Positions 32,676-39,693 of a stretch of DNA of 64,000 nucleotides are shown here, in pieces. The DNA is from a virus: positions 34,428 through 98,427 of IMG/VR virus record IMGVR_UViG_3300047388_000292; one strand, written 5' to 3'. The notes beneath the pieces were generated by a model. The model ran no database searches and was not told the DNA's origin. It saw only the letters and a program-made list of their open reading frames with translations. Made by a program: the position numbers and the translations under genes. How positions within the stretch are numbered: the first letter of the stretch is position 1; each line of letters starts with the position of its first letter.

Positions 32676-32873
32676 TTACTGCGACGGAGGCGTCCTACGT
32701 CCTACAGGGACAGCTAATTGTGTGTAGCCACCTAGCAGGACATCGACTGCCCAGAAGATGAGTCCTCCGGAAATCCAAGCGTCCCAATTAGCACCGAGTA
32801 CAGCAGTCGGGACGAGCGCACAGATCAGCGCAACGACGAGACAGACAACGGAGAGAAGCATTAGTAAACGCAT
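32676..32873 (-). CDS. Two-span small membrane protein, 65 aa
   Basis: Two hydrophobic stretches (M-L-L-S-V-V-C-L-V-V-A-L-I-C-A-L and W-I-S-G-G-L-I-F-W-A-V-D-V-L-L) predict two spans. It converges on the patatin gene with no visible terminator. GTCCTAC copies lie inside its 3' end and just upstream of its start. Confidence 0.55.
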   Translation of the reverse strand: MRLLMLLSVVCLVVALICALVPTAVLGANWDAWISGGLIFWAVDVLLGGYTQLAVPVGRRTPPSQ

Positions 32874-32901
32874 GTCCTACAGTCTACCCCTGTTGTAGGA
32901 C
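32874..32901. promoter_or_regulatory. Inverted GTCCTAC/GTAGGAC pair upstream of membrane gene
   Basis: GTCCTAC at 32874-32880 and GTAGGAC at 32895-32901, 14 bases apart, form an inverted pair immediately upstream of the leftward membrane gene. Two direct GTCCTAC copies lie 180 bases away (32692-32705). Confidence 0.4.
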
Positions 32902-32903
32902 AC

Positions 32904-33053
32904 TCACAACCCCATCAGAAGATTCATGGGATGCCACGGGAACCACTGAGACCCGAGCAGCTCCCAGTAGCCAGACGCCGTCTCACCAATGATGCTCACA
33001 AGCCAACCACCCTTGCGGCCGTAATTCTCGTCACATTGGAACCGACGCATCAT
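32904..33053 (-). CDS. Small Trp-rich protein, 49 aa
   Basis: ATGA-coupled to the gene upstream. Five Trp in 49 residues (G-G-W-L-V-S, G-Y-W-E-L-L, S-Q-W-F-P-W-H-P). It may bind membranes. Unassigned. Confidence 0.45.
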   Translation of the reverse strand: MMRRFQCDENYGRKGGWLVSIIGETASGYWELLGSQWFPWHPMNLLMGL

Positions 33054-33298
33054 GGGATAAAGTACGGCTCCGAAGCTCGATAGATCGGATCCACCCCGGC
33101 AGCCTTGAGCATCTCGCAGTAGTCAACCGCCTGACCTATATCGAACGTTTCTGTCAAACCGTCAGTAGGCGCGACGATGTAAAAGCGTCTGACCCCAAAT
33201 CCGTACGCCTGCCAGCCAGTGATGAAACCGGCGATCTTGGCGCCGCGGAACATCGCTCTAATCTCCCTATCTTCGTAGGGCACACTCACCGGAAGCAC
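33050..33298 (-). CDS. Unknown small protein, 82 aa
   Basis: GTG start at 33298 inside the previous gene's 3' end; a second GTG a few codons on is an alternative. Beta-alpha-like (A-G-F-I-T-G-W-Q-A-Y-G-F-G-V-R-R-F-Y-I-V). The function is unknown. Confidence 0.45.
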   Translation of the reverse strand: MLPVSVPYEDREIRAMFRGAKIAGFITGWQAYGFGVRRFYIVAPTDGLTETFDIGQAVDYCEMLKAAGVDPIYRASEPYFIP

Positions 33299-33444
33299 TC
33301 CTCAATCGCGCGGCATATCGCCGACCGATCAGCCTTTCGATACATCTTCCAGGTCAAGTAAGCGCGACAGGAGGATGAGATCAACTGATAGACGTTCCCG
33401 AGAACGAAGACCAGAAGAGCGGCATCAATTGTCCTACGAACCAT
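33286..33444 (-). CDS. Small membrane-associated protein, 52 aa
   Basis: A hydrophobic N-terminal helix (A-A-L-L-V-F-V-L-G-N-V-Y-Q-L-I) and a basic C-terminus. I take only the last 52 codons of a longer open frame, from the ATG at 33444. A GTCCTAC lies seven bases inside its start. Confidence 0.45.
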   Translation of the reverse strand: MVRRTIDAALLVFVLGNVYQLISSSCRAYLTWKMYRKADRSAICRAIEECFR

Positions 33445-33446
33445 AA

Positions 33447-33791
33447 CTACGTGAGGATGTAGATAACCCCCGCGATGCTTCCCGTGACTGATAGGAAGAT
33501 CGAGCCACTGAAAACCTCGACTGGGTTTGCAGGTGGCTGAGCCGCAGATACTCCGTTCTGCTGAAGGTTGATATCCATGAGCTCGACGCCACCCGTTCCC
33601 GTTCCATCGAACAACCTCACTCGAGCAATTCCCGAGCCAGTCTCGTAGACCTCCCAGCCAGCAAGCCCGGAAATCGAAGGAATCTTGACCCCAGATGCAT
33701 CCCCAGGAAGCTGCGTGACACCGACCTGTGCGATGACCGACGAGACAGTCGTCGGATTCGGAAGCGCAATAGGTACGCTCGCGCCAGACAC
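33447..33791 (-). CDS. Putative virion protein, 114 aa
   Basis: GTG start with GGAG upstream. Residues 35-80 (I-S-G-L-A-G-W-E-V-Y-E-T-G-S-G-I-A-R-V-R-L) look like a small beta-sandwich of the kind found in phage decoration or head-fibre proteins. No specific family can be named. Confidence 0.5.
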   Translation of the reverse strand: MSGASVPIALPNPTTVSSVIAQVGVTQLPGDASGVKIPSISGLAGWEVYETGSGIARVRLFDGTGTGGVELMDINLQQNGVSAAQPPANPVEVFSGSIFLSVTGSIAGVIYILT

Positions 33792-33809
33792 GGTACGATC
33801 TCCGTCGTA

Positions 33810-34070
33810 CTACGTGTTGACAACCATCACGATATGGGATAGAGAGAACCAGACAGTCTCTCCGCCTGGATCCCCATCGCCCATCCCGCCGGCTGCAGTC
33901 GTTGCCGTGAAGCCATTGAGCGATCCACTCGCGGTGATCATCGCAGCGATGGTCGCTGGCGAGGAGCACCTGACCGTCCGCGTGCCAGACTGCGGAGCGG
34001 CACTCGTGTCTACGGTTACTGCGATGCCAGCTATGACTTCGTCTCCTTTGCTCGTTGAAAAGCACTTCAA
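33810..34070 (-). CDS. Putative small virion or secreted-like protein, 86 aa
   Basis: Ala/Thr/Gly-rich and beta-like with V-R-C-S-S-P-A-T-I. A TTG start at 34070 is weakly supported; a better AAGGAG lies 25 bases further in without a standard start after it, so the true N-terminus is uncertain. Confidence 0.4.
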   Translation of the reverse strand: MKCFSTSKGDEVIAGIAVTVDTSAAPQSGTRTVRCSSPATIAAMITASGSLNGFTATTAAGGMGDGDPGGETVWFSLSHIVMVVNT

Positions 34071-34384
34071 ATCATAGCGCCTTGCGGGGTCGCATCACCA
34101 AAGCCCGCAAGAATCTCCCGCGATAGGCAGAAAAAACCAGCCTCGACGGTCTACCTGACAGGGTCCTGTGGTAGATTGCTCGTGCGTTCCGGCTACTCAC
34201 CGGACGCAGCGGGTTCGTCTCCCGCTCGTTGAGCGACTGGACCCCTCGACAGTCTCTGGCTAGAAGAGCATCGGGGGGTCCTTTCGCGTCATGCGCGCGG
34301 AACCTAACTGATGGGGTTCGTCTACCCGTTCTTTTTGAGCGCTGGACTTCCTTGGTTCCCTACAACCAACACAGATACTACTGC
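34071..34384. other. Structured non-coding region with two related hairpin elements
   Basis: About 310 bases with no credible gene but strong pairing. 34151-34175 can form CTACC..ACAGG/CCTGT..GGTAG; 34184-34207 can form CCGG-loop-CCGG arms; 34209-34225 is GCGGG-TTCGTCT-CCCGC; 34223-34235 is CGCTC-GTT-GAGCG; and GGACCCCTCGA (34239) pairs with TCGGGGGGTCC (34271). The segment GGTTCGTCT..GAGCG..CTGGAC occurs twice (34212-34242 and 34315-34346). On the minus strand a TTTTTT at about 34131 follows the first hairpin. It could be a leftward leader RNA or small RNA; its role is unknown. Confidence 0.45.
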
Positions 34385-34579
34385 CTACTCCATCCGGCGC
34401 GTAGGCTCTTTGCACTCCTGAATTCCCGCAATTTGCTCTTTTTGGCAGCGCATCGCCCAACGCCAACACAAGTACTCGATCGGGTTCCTCCTGGAAATAC
34501 CTCTGGAACCCAACATAAACCCGACTATTCCTCCAATAGTTAGAGACCACACCACAATGATGACGATCAAGAAGCTCAT
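34385..34579 (-). CDS. Single-span small membrane protein, 64 aa
   Basis: The ATG at 34579 opens a clear membrane span (S-F-L-I-V-I-I-V-V-W-S-L-T-I-G-G-I-V-G-F) followed by a basic, Cys-containing tail. A GTG at 34603 would add eight residues. It lies in the lysis/membrane gene cluster. Confidence 0.55.
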   Translation of the reverse strand: MSFLIVIIVVWSLTIGGIVGFMLGSRGISRRNPIEYLCWRWAMRCQKEQIAGIQECKEPTRRME

Positions 34580-34622
34580 CTGTCCTGTTGGTAAGTCAAC
34601 CACTTACCATATATATAAGATC

Positions 34623-34856
34623 CTACACACGTTCCCCCACAACTTCCCATTCCACCCCGGCATAGGGATCGATCCGCACCCGCACCTTGCGGCCACCATC
34701 GCCGACCATGGTCAACGTGACCGATGGCCAGCCGGGCGCACTCAACTGAGTTCGCTCCTCTTTCTCTACCCCTCCGATCTCGTGTAGGAGGTTGACCAGA
34801 TCAGACTGAACAGAGGTGAGGGACGAGTCGGTAGGAGACATCATCAATCCGTCAGC
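34623..34856 (-). CDS. Unknown protein, 77 aa
   Basis: Start set at the ATG at 34856 because the rest of the open frame lies over other genes. Helical start (V-Q-S-D-L-V-N-L-L-H-E-I-G-G) and a beta end (V-T-L-T-M-V-G-D-G-G-R-K-V-R-V-R-I). The function is unknown. Confidence 0.45.
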   Translation of the reverse strand, partial: ADGLMMSPTDSSLTSVQSDLVNLLHEIGGVEKEERTQLSAPGWPSVTLTMVGDGGRKVRVRIDPYAGVEWEVVGERV

Positions 34857-34951
34857 CATGCGCCCACGATCAAAATCAAGATCAACACAATGGCGAACAC
34901 CCCAAAGGTCCAGTAGTCGTAGCTGTGCAAGCCGAGGAACGCGAAGATCAT
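34844..34951 (-). CDS. Membrane micro-protein, 35 aa
   Basis: A short gene with GGGAGG just upstream and an ATGA overlap with the DUF1003-like gene. Almost the whole peptide is one membrane span (F-G-V-F-A-I-V-L-I-L-I-L-I-V-G-A-W). It could be a pinholin-like or antiholin-like partner of its neighbour. Confidence 0.55.
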   Translation of the reverse strand: MIFAFLGLHSYDYWTFGVFAIVLILILIVGAWLTD

Positions 34952-35451
34952 TTGTCCTCCCGATCGAAACGATCAAGGATTGACTTGATGCCACCCTCAG
35001 TGTGCTCATCCAAGCGGTCGACGATCGTCTCAATATCAGAAAATTGCTTCTCTGCCCGCGCATCAGATACTTTCTGCTGAACATCTTGGCCAACCATGAT
35101 GATCGACAGAAGAACGAGCTGAATAAACGTCTGCGCGATCCAAGAGACGATCAGAATCAACCCCGGCTTGGTCATGAACGTCGGCACCGAGCTCGCCTTG
35201 ATCACCCCGGCTTCGATCAAAATCGCTGGCAGCGAGACCAACGCGATCAAACAGAACAAGTAGGCGCAGGCCATCGTGCCAACTGCCCCAGTCACAATCA
35301 CCGCAACCTTGGCATTCAGCCCTTCAACCGCTGCCATGTCACGCTTGATCTGAGCAGGAGAGAATCGAACCGCTGCAGCAAGATGATGACGAGTCTTCGG
35401 AACGCTCACCCTGACAATTCCTCTATTGGTTTCACGAGCAAGCTTTGTCAT
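34948..35451 (-). CDS. DUF1003-like two-span membrane protein, 167 aa
   Basis: ATGA overlaps define the start at 35451. Two spans (V-G-T-M-A-C-A-Y-L-F-C-L-I-A-L-V-S-L-P-A and W-I-A-Q-T-F-I-Q-L-V-L-L-S-I-I-M) are followed by V-G-Q-D-V-Q..S-D-A-R-A and a helical tail, which resembles DUF1003 (I-M-S-Q-N-R-Q..D-R). Such proteins occur in actinophages near lysis genes, so a holin or lysis-control role is plausible. Confidence 0.6.
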   Translation of the reverse strand: MTKLARETNRGIVRVSVPKTRHHLAAAVRFSPAQIKRDMAAVEGLNAKVAVIVTGAVGTMACAYLFCLIALVSLPAILIEAGVIKASSVPTFMTKPGLILIVSWIAQTFIQLVLLSIIMVGQDVQQKVSDARAEKQFSDIETIVDRLDEHTEGGIKSILDRFDREDK

Positions 35452-35672
35452 TTCGTAGGCCAAACCCCTATCCAACCGGTGAGCTCGAGTAGAAAAGTGC
35501 AACCCTGGCAGCGTTCGTCGTCAGCGCCAGCGAGACGCGAGCCATTATTCCTGTGACCACAGAGCGCCACGTCACCAACCATAGGCGCCCGAGGAGAAGA
35601 CGGCCTCAAATAGAAGTGAACAACCGTAGACGGCGCCAGCCCCGCGAGCTCACCCGGATTGGTGATGCTCAT
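35448..35672 (-). CDS. Small zinc-binding-like protein, 74 aa
   Basis: C-G-H-R-N-N and C-Q-G-C-T suggest one zinc site. Coupled to both neighbours. It stands between a nuclease-like gene and the membrane proteins. Unassigned. Confidence 0.5.
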   Translation of the reverse strand: MSITNPGELAGLAPSTVVHFYLRPSSPRAPMVGDVALCGHRNNGSRLAGADDERCQGCTFLLELTGWIGVWPTK

Positions 35673-36097
35673 CGTTGACCCCTCAACGATAATGTTGATC
35701 CGTCCTCTACCCCCTGAAGGATTTTTGGCGTATCGGCCATACGACGACGCTCTTCTCCTCGAGACTCGCCACCGGAAAGCGGCTGAGCACCTGACGAGAG
35801 CACTCCGATGACGTCGGAAAGGCGCGCGACGAATAACTCTTCGCCATCATCGTCAAGCAGGGCGAGCGCGGCTGGCCTGCCAGTCCCAATTGAATCGTCG
35901 ATGGCATCTTTCAGCTCTCGACGCGTCTGCGACCACGACCTGCCGCGCTCAGCTTTTGCCTGGATCAGGAAGACCGCTTGAACATCACCACGCGAGCTCC
36001 ACTTGTTACCGCTACCAGGAACCAGATGACCACCAGAAATAACCGAGACACGTTCCTCCCAATCCCGGCCTCTCTGGAGTGCGACCTGATCAGGCAT
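35669..36097 (-). CDS. PD-(D/E)XK-like nuclease or Holliday-junction resolvase-like protein, 142 aa
   Basis: Start at the ATG at 36097. The core runs G-R-D-W-E-E-R-V (Glu), V-P-G-S-G-N-K-W, G-D-V-Q-A-V-F-L-I-Q-A-K-A: an E-x-n-D-x-n-Q-x-K arrangement of a PD-(D/E)XK fold with Gln in place of the second acid. Similar small phage proteins are often called resolvases or endonucleases. Catalysis is not proven from sequence. Confidence 0.55.
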   Translation of the reverse strand: MPDQVALQRGRDWEERVSVISGGHLVPGSGNKWSSRGDVQAVFLIQAKAERGRSWSQTRRELKDAIDDSIGTGRPAALALLDDDGEELFVARLSDVIGVLSSGAQPLSGGESRGEERRRMADTPKILQGVEDGSTLSLRGQR

Positions 36098-36104
36098 CTT
36101 CCTC

Positions 36105-36263
36105 CTACTGTTGCGGCTTCGGAGTAGGAGAGTCTGGAATGCCTTCGCCACCGGTGGGTTGATTCACAGGAGGCACTTGAATCTCAGAACGATCATCCTG
36201 AGCTGCAGACGTGGCCTGCTCTGGAGTCCCGGCACCAATGATTTCCTCAATCTCCTCAGTCAT
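36105..36263 (-). CDS. Small acidic Pro-rich protein, 52 aa
   Basis: ATGA-coupled to the gene upstream. Acidic, rich in Glu, Pro and Gln, probably unfolded. The function is unknown. Confidence 0.5.
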   Translation of the reverse strand: MTEEIEEIIGAGTPEQATSAAQDDRSEIQVPPVNQPTGGEGIPDSPTPKPQQ

Positions 36264-36940
36264 GCCGATCCTTCGGCGTCCGCGGTCAGATTCTCTGCGA
36301 TGTCCGTCTTCGTGTCCGCCGACTTGACATCCACGCCCGCTTCGCCGGCTGCGGCCACGAGCTCGTCCTTGCTGTGATCTGAGACCATCTGCTCCGGCTC
36401 CACGGCCGGGTCGGCAGCTTGCTCTGCAACGGTCGGAGCAGCCCCCTCAGCGTCACCAGACGGGGGCACATCCGACAACGCTTCGCCCGACCGGGGGTCT
36501 GAGTCGGACTCCGGGGACTGCTCCTCCTGCGCCGGGGATTCGGTCGGCGCAGTCTCTGTGGGAATCGGGTACGCGCCGACGACGCCACTGTCCGACAGTG
36601 GGGCCTCAGTCGTTTGCTCAGGCTCGGAAGGACTCGCAGCCAGCGCATCAGCGATCGGCATCGGCTCTCGCGCAGCAGGAGGAACTGCATCCGGCTCCAG
36701 TACACCAAAAACATGGATCACAACACTGTCTCCGGGGCCTGACTCGGAGGCCGCATGTCCTGACGCACTCGCTCGAACATGTCCACCGAACGCCTTGACG
36801 ACATTCCGAACAGCCTCCTCGACAGCGCGCACCACGCTCTGCTCGCGTTCTCCCATACTGTTGACGTAGTCAGGAACAAACTCATGGCTCTCGAGGTGTT
36901 CCTCAGCATTGCCATCAAACGAATTCAGGTTGAAAGACAT
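36260..36940 (-). CDS. Acidic linker protein with C-terminal HeH-like motif, 226 aa
   Basis: Residues 1-90 form a folded-looking part with G-H-V-R-A-S-A-S-G-H and V-V-I-H-V-F. Residues about 90-190 are a disordered acidic Pro/Glu/Ser stretch. The end (S-K-D-E-L-V-A-A-A-G-E-A-G-V-D-V, T-K-T-D-I-A-E-N-L) is a helix-extended-helix motif known from DNA-binding phage proteins. It may tether a structural protein to DNA. Confidence 0.55.
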   Translation of the reverse strand: MSFNLNSFDGNAEEHLESHEFVPDYVNSMGEREQSVVRAVEEAVRNVVKAFGGHVRASASGHAASESGPGDSVVIHVFGVLEPDAVPPAAREPMPIADALAASPSEPEQTTEAPLSDSGVVGAYPIPTETAPTESPAQEEQSPESDSDPRSGEALSDVPPSGDAEGAAPTVAEQAADPAVEPEQMVSDHSKDELVAAAGEAGVDVKSADTKTDIAENLTADAEGSA

Positions 36941-36967
36941 GTGGGTCTCCTTATTTGTCGGATTTTC

Positions 36968-37663
36968 TTACTGCCTTGCGCCGGCTGGAACTGTGACATC
37001 GCCTTGTTCTGCGAGCAACTGTGCCCATGTGTCCCAACTCATGTAGAACCGACCGCCGACGCCGTAGGACGGGCCCCACGAATTCATAAATCCGACGAGT
37101 TGGTTGGGAGCGTCGATCTCGTCCGCCATGAACTCGTGCCCGCCGCGAACTGTCGCATCAGAGGCAATCTCCACCAACCCACTAGAATCCGGTTGATCAA
37201 ACGAGCTATACCAATTGACACCAGTGATCACAGAGCCGAGAACGAGCGCACCGAGAGCATGCTGAACATCGAACGCGTGCGCGTAAGACTTGATCATCCC
37301 GAGCTCGACCGCAGCCTTGCACACCTCGAGCCCAGACCCACCCGGATCGTTGGGCGGGTAGGGCTGCCCCTCGTTCGCGGTCTCCCGCTCATACAGCCTG
37401 ACAGCGCCGCGCTCGGTCCACGGGCCATGCGCCGGCACGTTCGGTTTGGTGTTCAGGTGCCCGATGAGCGCGTTAGCAGTGCAGGACCCGATGTTTCCTT
37501 GATCGAGCGGCAGGCCGATCGAGGCATGCTTGATCGACACAATGGTGGATGCAGTAGGCGCAGCGAAGTTGCGCGACCGCGAATCATGCACGACATGACG
37601 TCCAAGTGGCTTTCCAACAACATGTATCTCGGGAATTAGGATGCGGACGATGTCGACAGACAA
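36968..37663 (-). CDS. Papain-like (C1-type) cysteine protease, 231 aa
   Basis: TTG start at 37663 with GAGGAG five bases ahead. Catalytic residues are visible: D-Q-G-N-I-G-S-C-T-A-N (Cys61), G-G-H-E-F (His176) and N-S-W-G (Asn194), and the end G-G-R-F-Y-M-S-W is typical of C1A enzymes. There is no signal peptide or long prodomain. Such proteases are found in some actinophages with unclear roles. Cleaving host or virion proteins is inference. Confidence 0.8.
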   Translation of the reverse strand: MSVDIVRILIPEIHVVGKPLGRHVVHDSRSRNFAAPTASTIVSIKHASIGLPLDQGNIGSCTANALIGHLNTKPNVPAHGPWTERGAVRLYERETANEGQPYPPNDPGGSGLEVCKAAVELGMIKSYAHAFDVQHALGALVLGSVITGVNWYSSFDQPDSSGLVEIASDATVRGGHEFMADEIDAPNQLVGFMNSWGPSYGVGGRFYMSWDTWAQLLAEQGDVTVPAGARQ

Positions 37664-37956
37664 GACTTCTCCTCGGTTATTTCGTAGATCTGAAGGAACA
37701 CTTGATCTTTACATGGATAGTATTCGTTCTCCACGCCCTGAATAATCCAGTCAGTCTGACCTGCCTTCATGTCTCCCTCGAGTGTCGAAACGATGATGAA
37801 GGCAGTCTCATTCAGCGGTAGACGCAGGATCCCCCCGCACCAATCAGCAAGATCTTGAGCTTGGCGCCGGAATTCACGCCAATTATCCTCGAACTCTTCG
37901 ATCGGAACAAACCTCCGAGCTTCGACAACCACAGGGATTTTCCGGAAGAACGGCAT
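37636..37956 (-). CDS. PGDYG-like phage protein, 106 aa
   Basis: Start at the ATG at 37956 (TGATG overlap). It follows a very common small phage family: R-K-I-P-V-V-V-E-A at the N-terminus, I-V-S-T-L-E-G-D-M-K-A in the middle, then T-D-W-I-I-Q-G-V and Y-Y-P-C-K-D-Q-V-F. The canonical PGDYG motif is changed to QTDWI. The function is unknown. Confidence 0.65.
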   Translation of the reverse strand: MPFFRKIPVVVEARRFVPIEEFEDNWREFRRQAQDLADWCGGILRLPLNETAFIIVSTLEGDMKAGQTDWIIQGVENEYYPCKDQVFLQIYEITEEKSCLSTSSAS

Positions 37957-38156
37957 CAGAGCTGTGTCAAAACATGCTTTCGCAGACTGGCACGAATACT
38001 GATCGATTCCCAATCTGAAACCTCTGGATGTCTAGCGAGAGCCATCAATAACGCATGGTTGATACTAAATGCCTGCACGTCTTCAGAGACAATGCGTGAG
38101 GAAGTGTGTCGCTGCTTGAACGCCACATGAAAGCAATGTTTATCGACTTCCATCAT
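37956..38156 (-). CDS. Unknown small protein, 66 aa
   Basis: The ATG at 38156 has GAGAAGGGG directly ahead. The long upstream open frame in this frame is an overlap of the holin-like gene. The product is helical with I-N-H-A-L-L-M-A-L-A-R-H. Unassigned. Confidence 0.5.
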   Translation of the reverse strand: MMEVDKHCFHVAFKQRHTSSRIVSEDVQAFSINHALLMALARHPEVSDWESISIRASLRKHVLTQL

Positions 38157-38175
38157 CCCCTTCTCTATTAGCCCT

Positions 38176-38631
38176 TCACTGAACGAGAGGAGACTGAGAC
38201 TGGACAGGAACCTCAGAGGTCTGAGGAGCAAGACCAGCAGTACCGAGCTTGGAGAACAGCGCATTGATCGACTGACCGACCGCAACAGGAACATGCTGAT
38301 CGATCGCCTTCTCGATCTCAGCCTGATGTGTCCGAAAGAGCTCCTCGATGTCCTTGATGGGGACAACAGTTTGCGGGTTAGCGGCAATTTCAGCGCGAAC
38401 CTTCGCCTCAATCCCAGCAGCCGACTGCGTCAGCGCAACCCACTTCGCTCGATGGTGAAGCCAGGTGAGTGCAGCACCACCGGCAACGGTGAACCCAGCA
38501 ATCATCGGCGCGACAATCTGATCAGACGGGACGTGGATGGCATGCTTAGCCAGCCACCCACTGAGCACCCCGGCAGCGGCAGCGAACAGAGGAGTGAGAA
38601 CGGCAACAGTACGTTCGATAGACCAAGTCAT
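38176..38631 (-). CDS. Holin-like membrane protein, 151 aa
   Basis: Two short hydrophobic spans (V-L-T-P-L-F-A-A-A-A-G-V-L-S-G-W-L and I-V-A-P-M-I-A-G-F-T-V-A-G-G-A-A-L) within the first 65 residues, followed by a long helical soluble tail. The gene directly follows the GH25-like lysin, the usual holin position. The assignment is by topology and context. Confidence 0.6.
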   Translation of the reverse strand: MTWSIERTVAVLTPLFAAAAGVLSGWLAKHAIHVPSDQIVAPMIAGFTVAGGAALTWLHHRAKWVALTQSAAGIEAKVRAEIAANPQTVVPIKDIEELFRTHQAEIEKAIDQHVPVAVGQSINALFSKLGTAGLAPQTSEVPVQSQSPLVQ

Positions 38632-38643
38632 GCAGATATTCTC

Positions 38644-39615
38644 CTAACCGCCTAGAGGCTTTGAGTTGAAGGGCAACGAATGAACACGCCACCCCTTACC
38701 ACTGACCGTCCAATGGCCCTTCGTAATTCGTACAGTTGCGCTACCAGATGCAGCCGGAACCTGTATCTCAGCGCTCGACTGCTTAGCTGCAGGTGGCTTT
38801 GGCGGCGGCGGCTTCGGTGCGACAGGCAGCTTGGTAATCCCATAGTCGACATTCACGTCGTCACGTCCGATACCGGGAACACTCACAACTGGCCCATATC
38901 GTCCGTCGGTGAACTGCCATGCCAAAATAGATTGTGATGTCAACGATCCAACCGAACAGGTCCAGACGCACGGTGTATGCGCCGGCCCGAATGCGGCGGT
39001 CCACATCGGCAAGCCTGGATTCGAGCTGTCCGGGTTCGAGCCGGGCGACGTGTACTCCACCACCGTCAACCCTGCTCGCCTAACGATCGGTGCCATGCAC
39101 GCGTCGTAGCCGCGAGCCTCCGGCGTCTCCGAGTCAAACACGACAACCTTTAGACCAAATTTCTGCGCCGCCCACACGATCAGCCCCGCCTCATGTGCAC
39201 AGCCGGTGTTGCGCACAAACCAGTAGCCCGCGCGCCAGAAACCCAGCCGTGCCGTTTCGCTCGCGTTGCGTGTCGCCTGCGAATCAAGCGTGTACTCGCC
39301 GAGCTTGAAGATGCCGGCCAGATGCCAACCGTGAGAACGCTGCCATTGAGCAACAGAGCCCCAGTTGACGGCCCCTTGCCATACGCTCACATCCGGATAT
39401 AAAGACCCAGACGGCGCAGTCAGCGTAGGATTGAGCAACAGCGAGACCGAGGCGTTGCAACCCATTTGCGCCTCATTCTTCGGACAAGGATTTGTCGACG
39501 CTGTATGCGGCGACGGCCCAGGAGAAACCGTAGATGTGGACTTAGAAGTACTTCCCCCGCATGAGGAGGCTAGTCCTACACACAGGATCGCGCACGTAAG
39601 CATGCGGATCTTCAT
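38644..39615 (-). CDS. GH25-like lysin with lipoprotein signal, 323 aa
   Basis: The ATG at 39615 (GGAG eight bases ahead) opens a signal sequence ending L-A-S-S-C-G-G, a lipobox. After a Ser/Pro linker comes a GH25/TIM-barrel region: Y-P-D-V-S-V-W-Q-G-A-V-N-W, V-V-V-F-D-S-E-T-P-E, and I-L-A-W-Q-F near the end. A Pro/Lys linker and a short beta tail complete it. A phage lysin exported as a lipoprotein would not need a holin for release. It could instead be a surface protein of lysogens. Confidence 0.65.
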   Translation of the reverse strand: MKIRMLTCAILCVGLASSCGGSTSKSTSTVSPGPSPHTASTNPCPKNEAQMGCNASVSLLLNPTLTAPSGSLYPDVSVWQGAVNWGSVAQWQRSHGWHLAGIFKLGEYTLDSQATRNASETARLGFWRAGYWFVRNTGCAHEAGLIVWAAQKFGLKVVVFDSETPEARGYDACMAPIVRRAGLTVVEYTSPGSNPDSSNPGLPMWTAAFGPAHTPCVWTCSVGSLTSQSILAWQFTDGRYGPVVSVPGIGRDDVNVDYGITKLPVAPKPPPPKPPAAKQSSAEIQVPAASGSATVRITKGHWTVSGKGWRVHSLPFNSKPLGG

Positions 39616-39693
39616 TATTTGACTCCAACTCGTTGAGGACAACGATCCTACGCCTACCTGACAAGATCGTCAAGGTGTAGGACAAAACGACCT

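Noticed and set aside
33286-34065. A 259-codon minus-strand frame
   Set aside because: Only its last 52 codons (from 33444) look like protein. The upstream part is rich in Arg, Trp and Cys and overlaps two better supported genes in another frame.
34184-34232. A tRNA gene suggested by the T-arm-like GCGGG-TTCGTCT-CCCGC
   Set aside because: No matching acceptor stem, D-arm or plausible anticodon loop could be placed on either strand.
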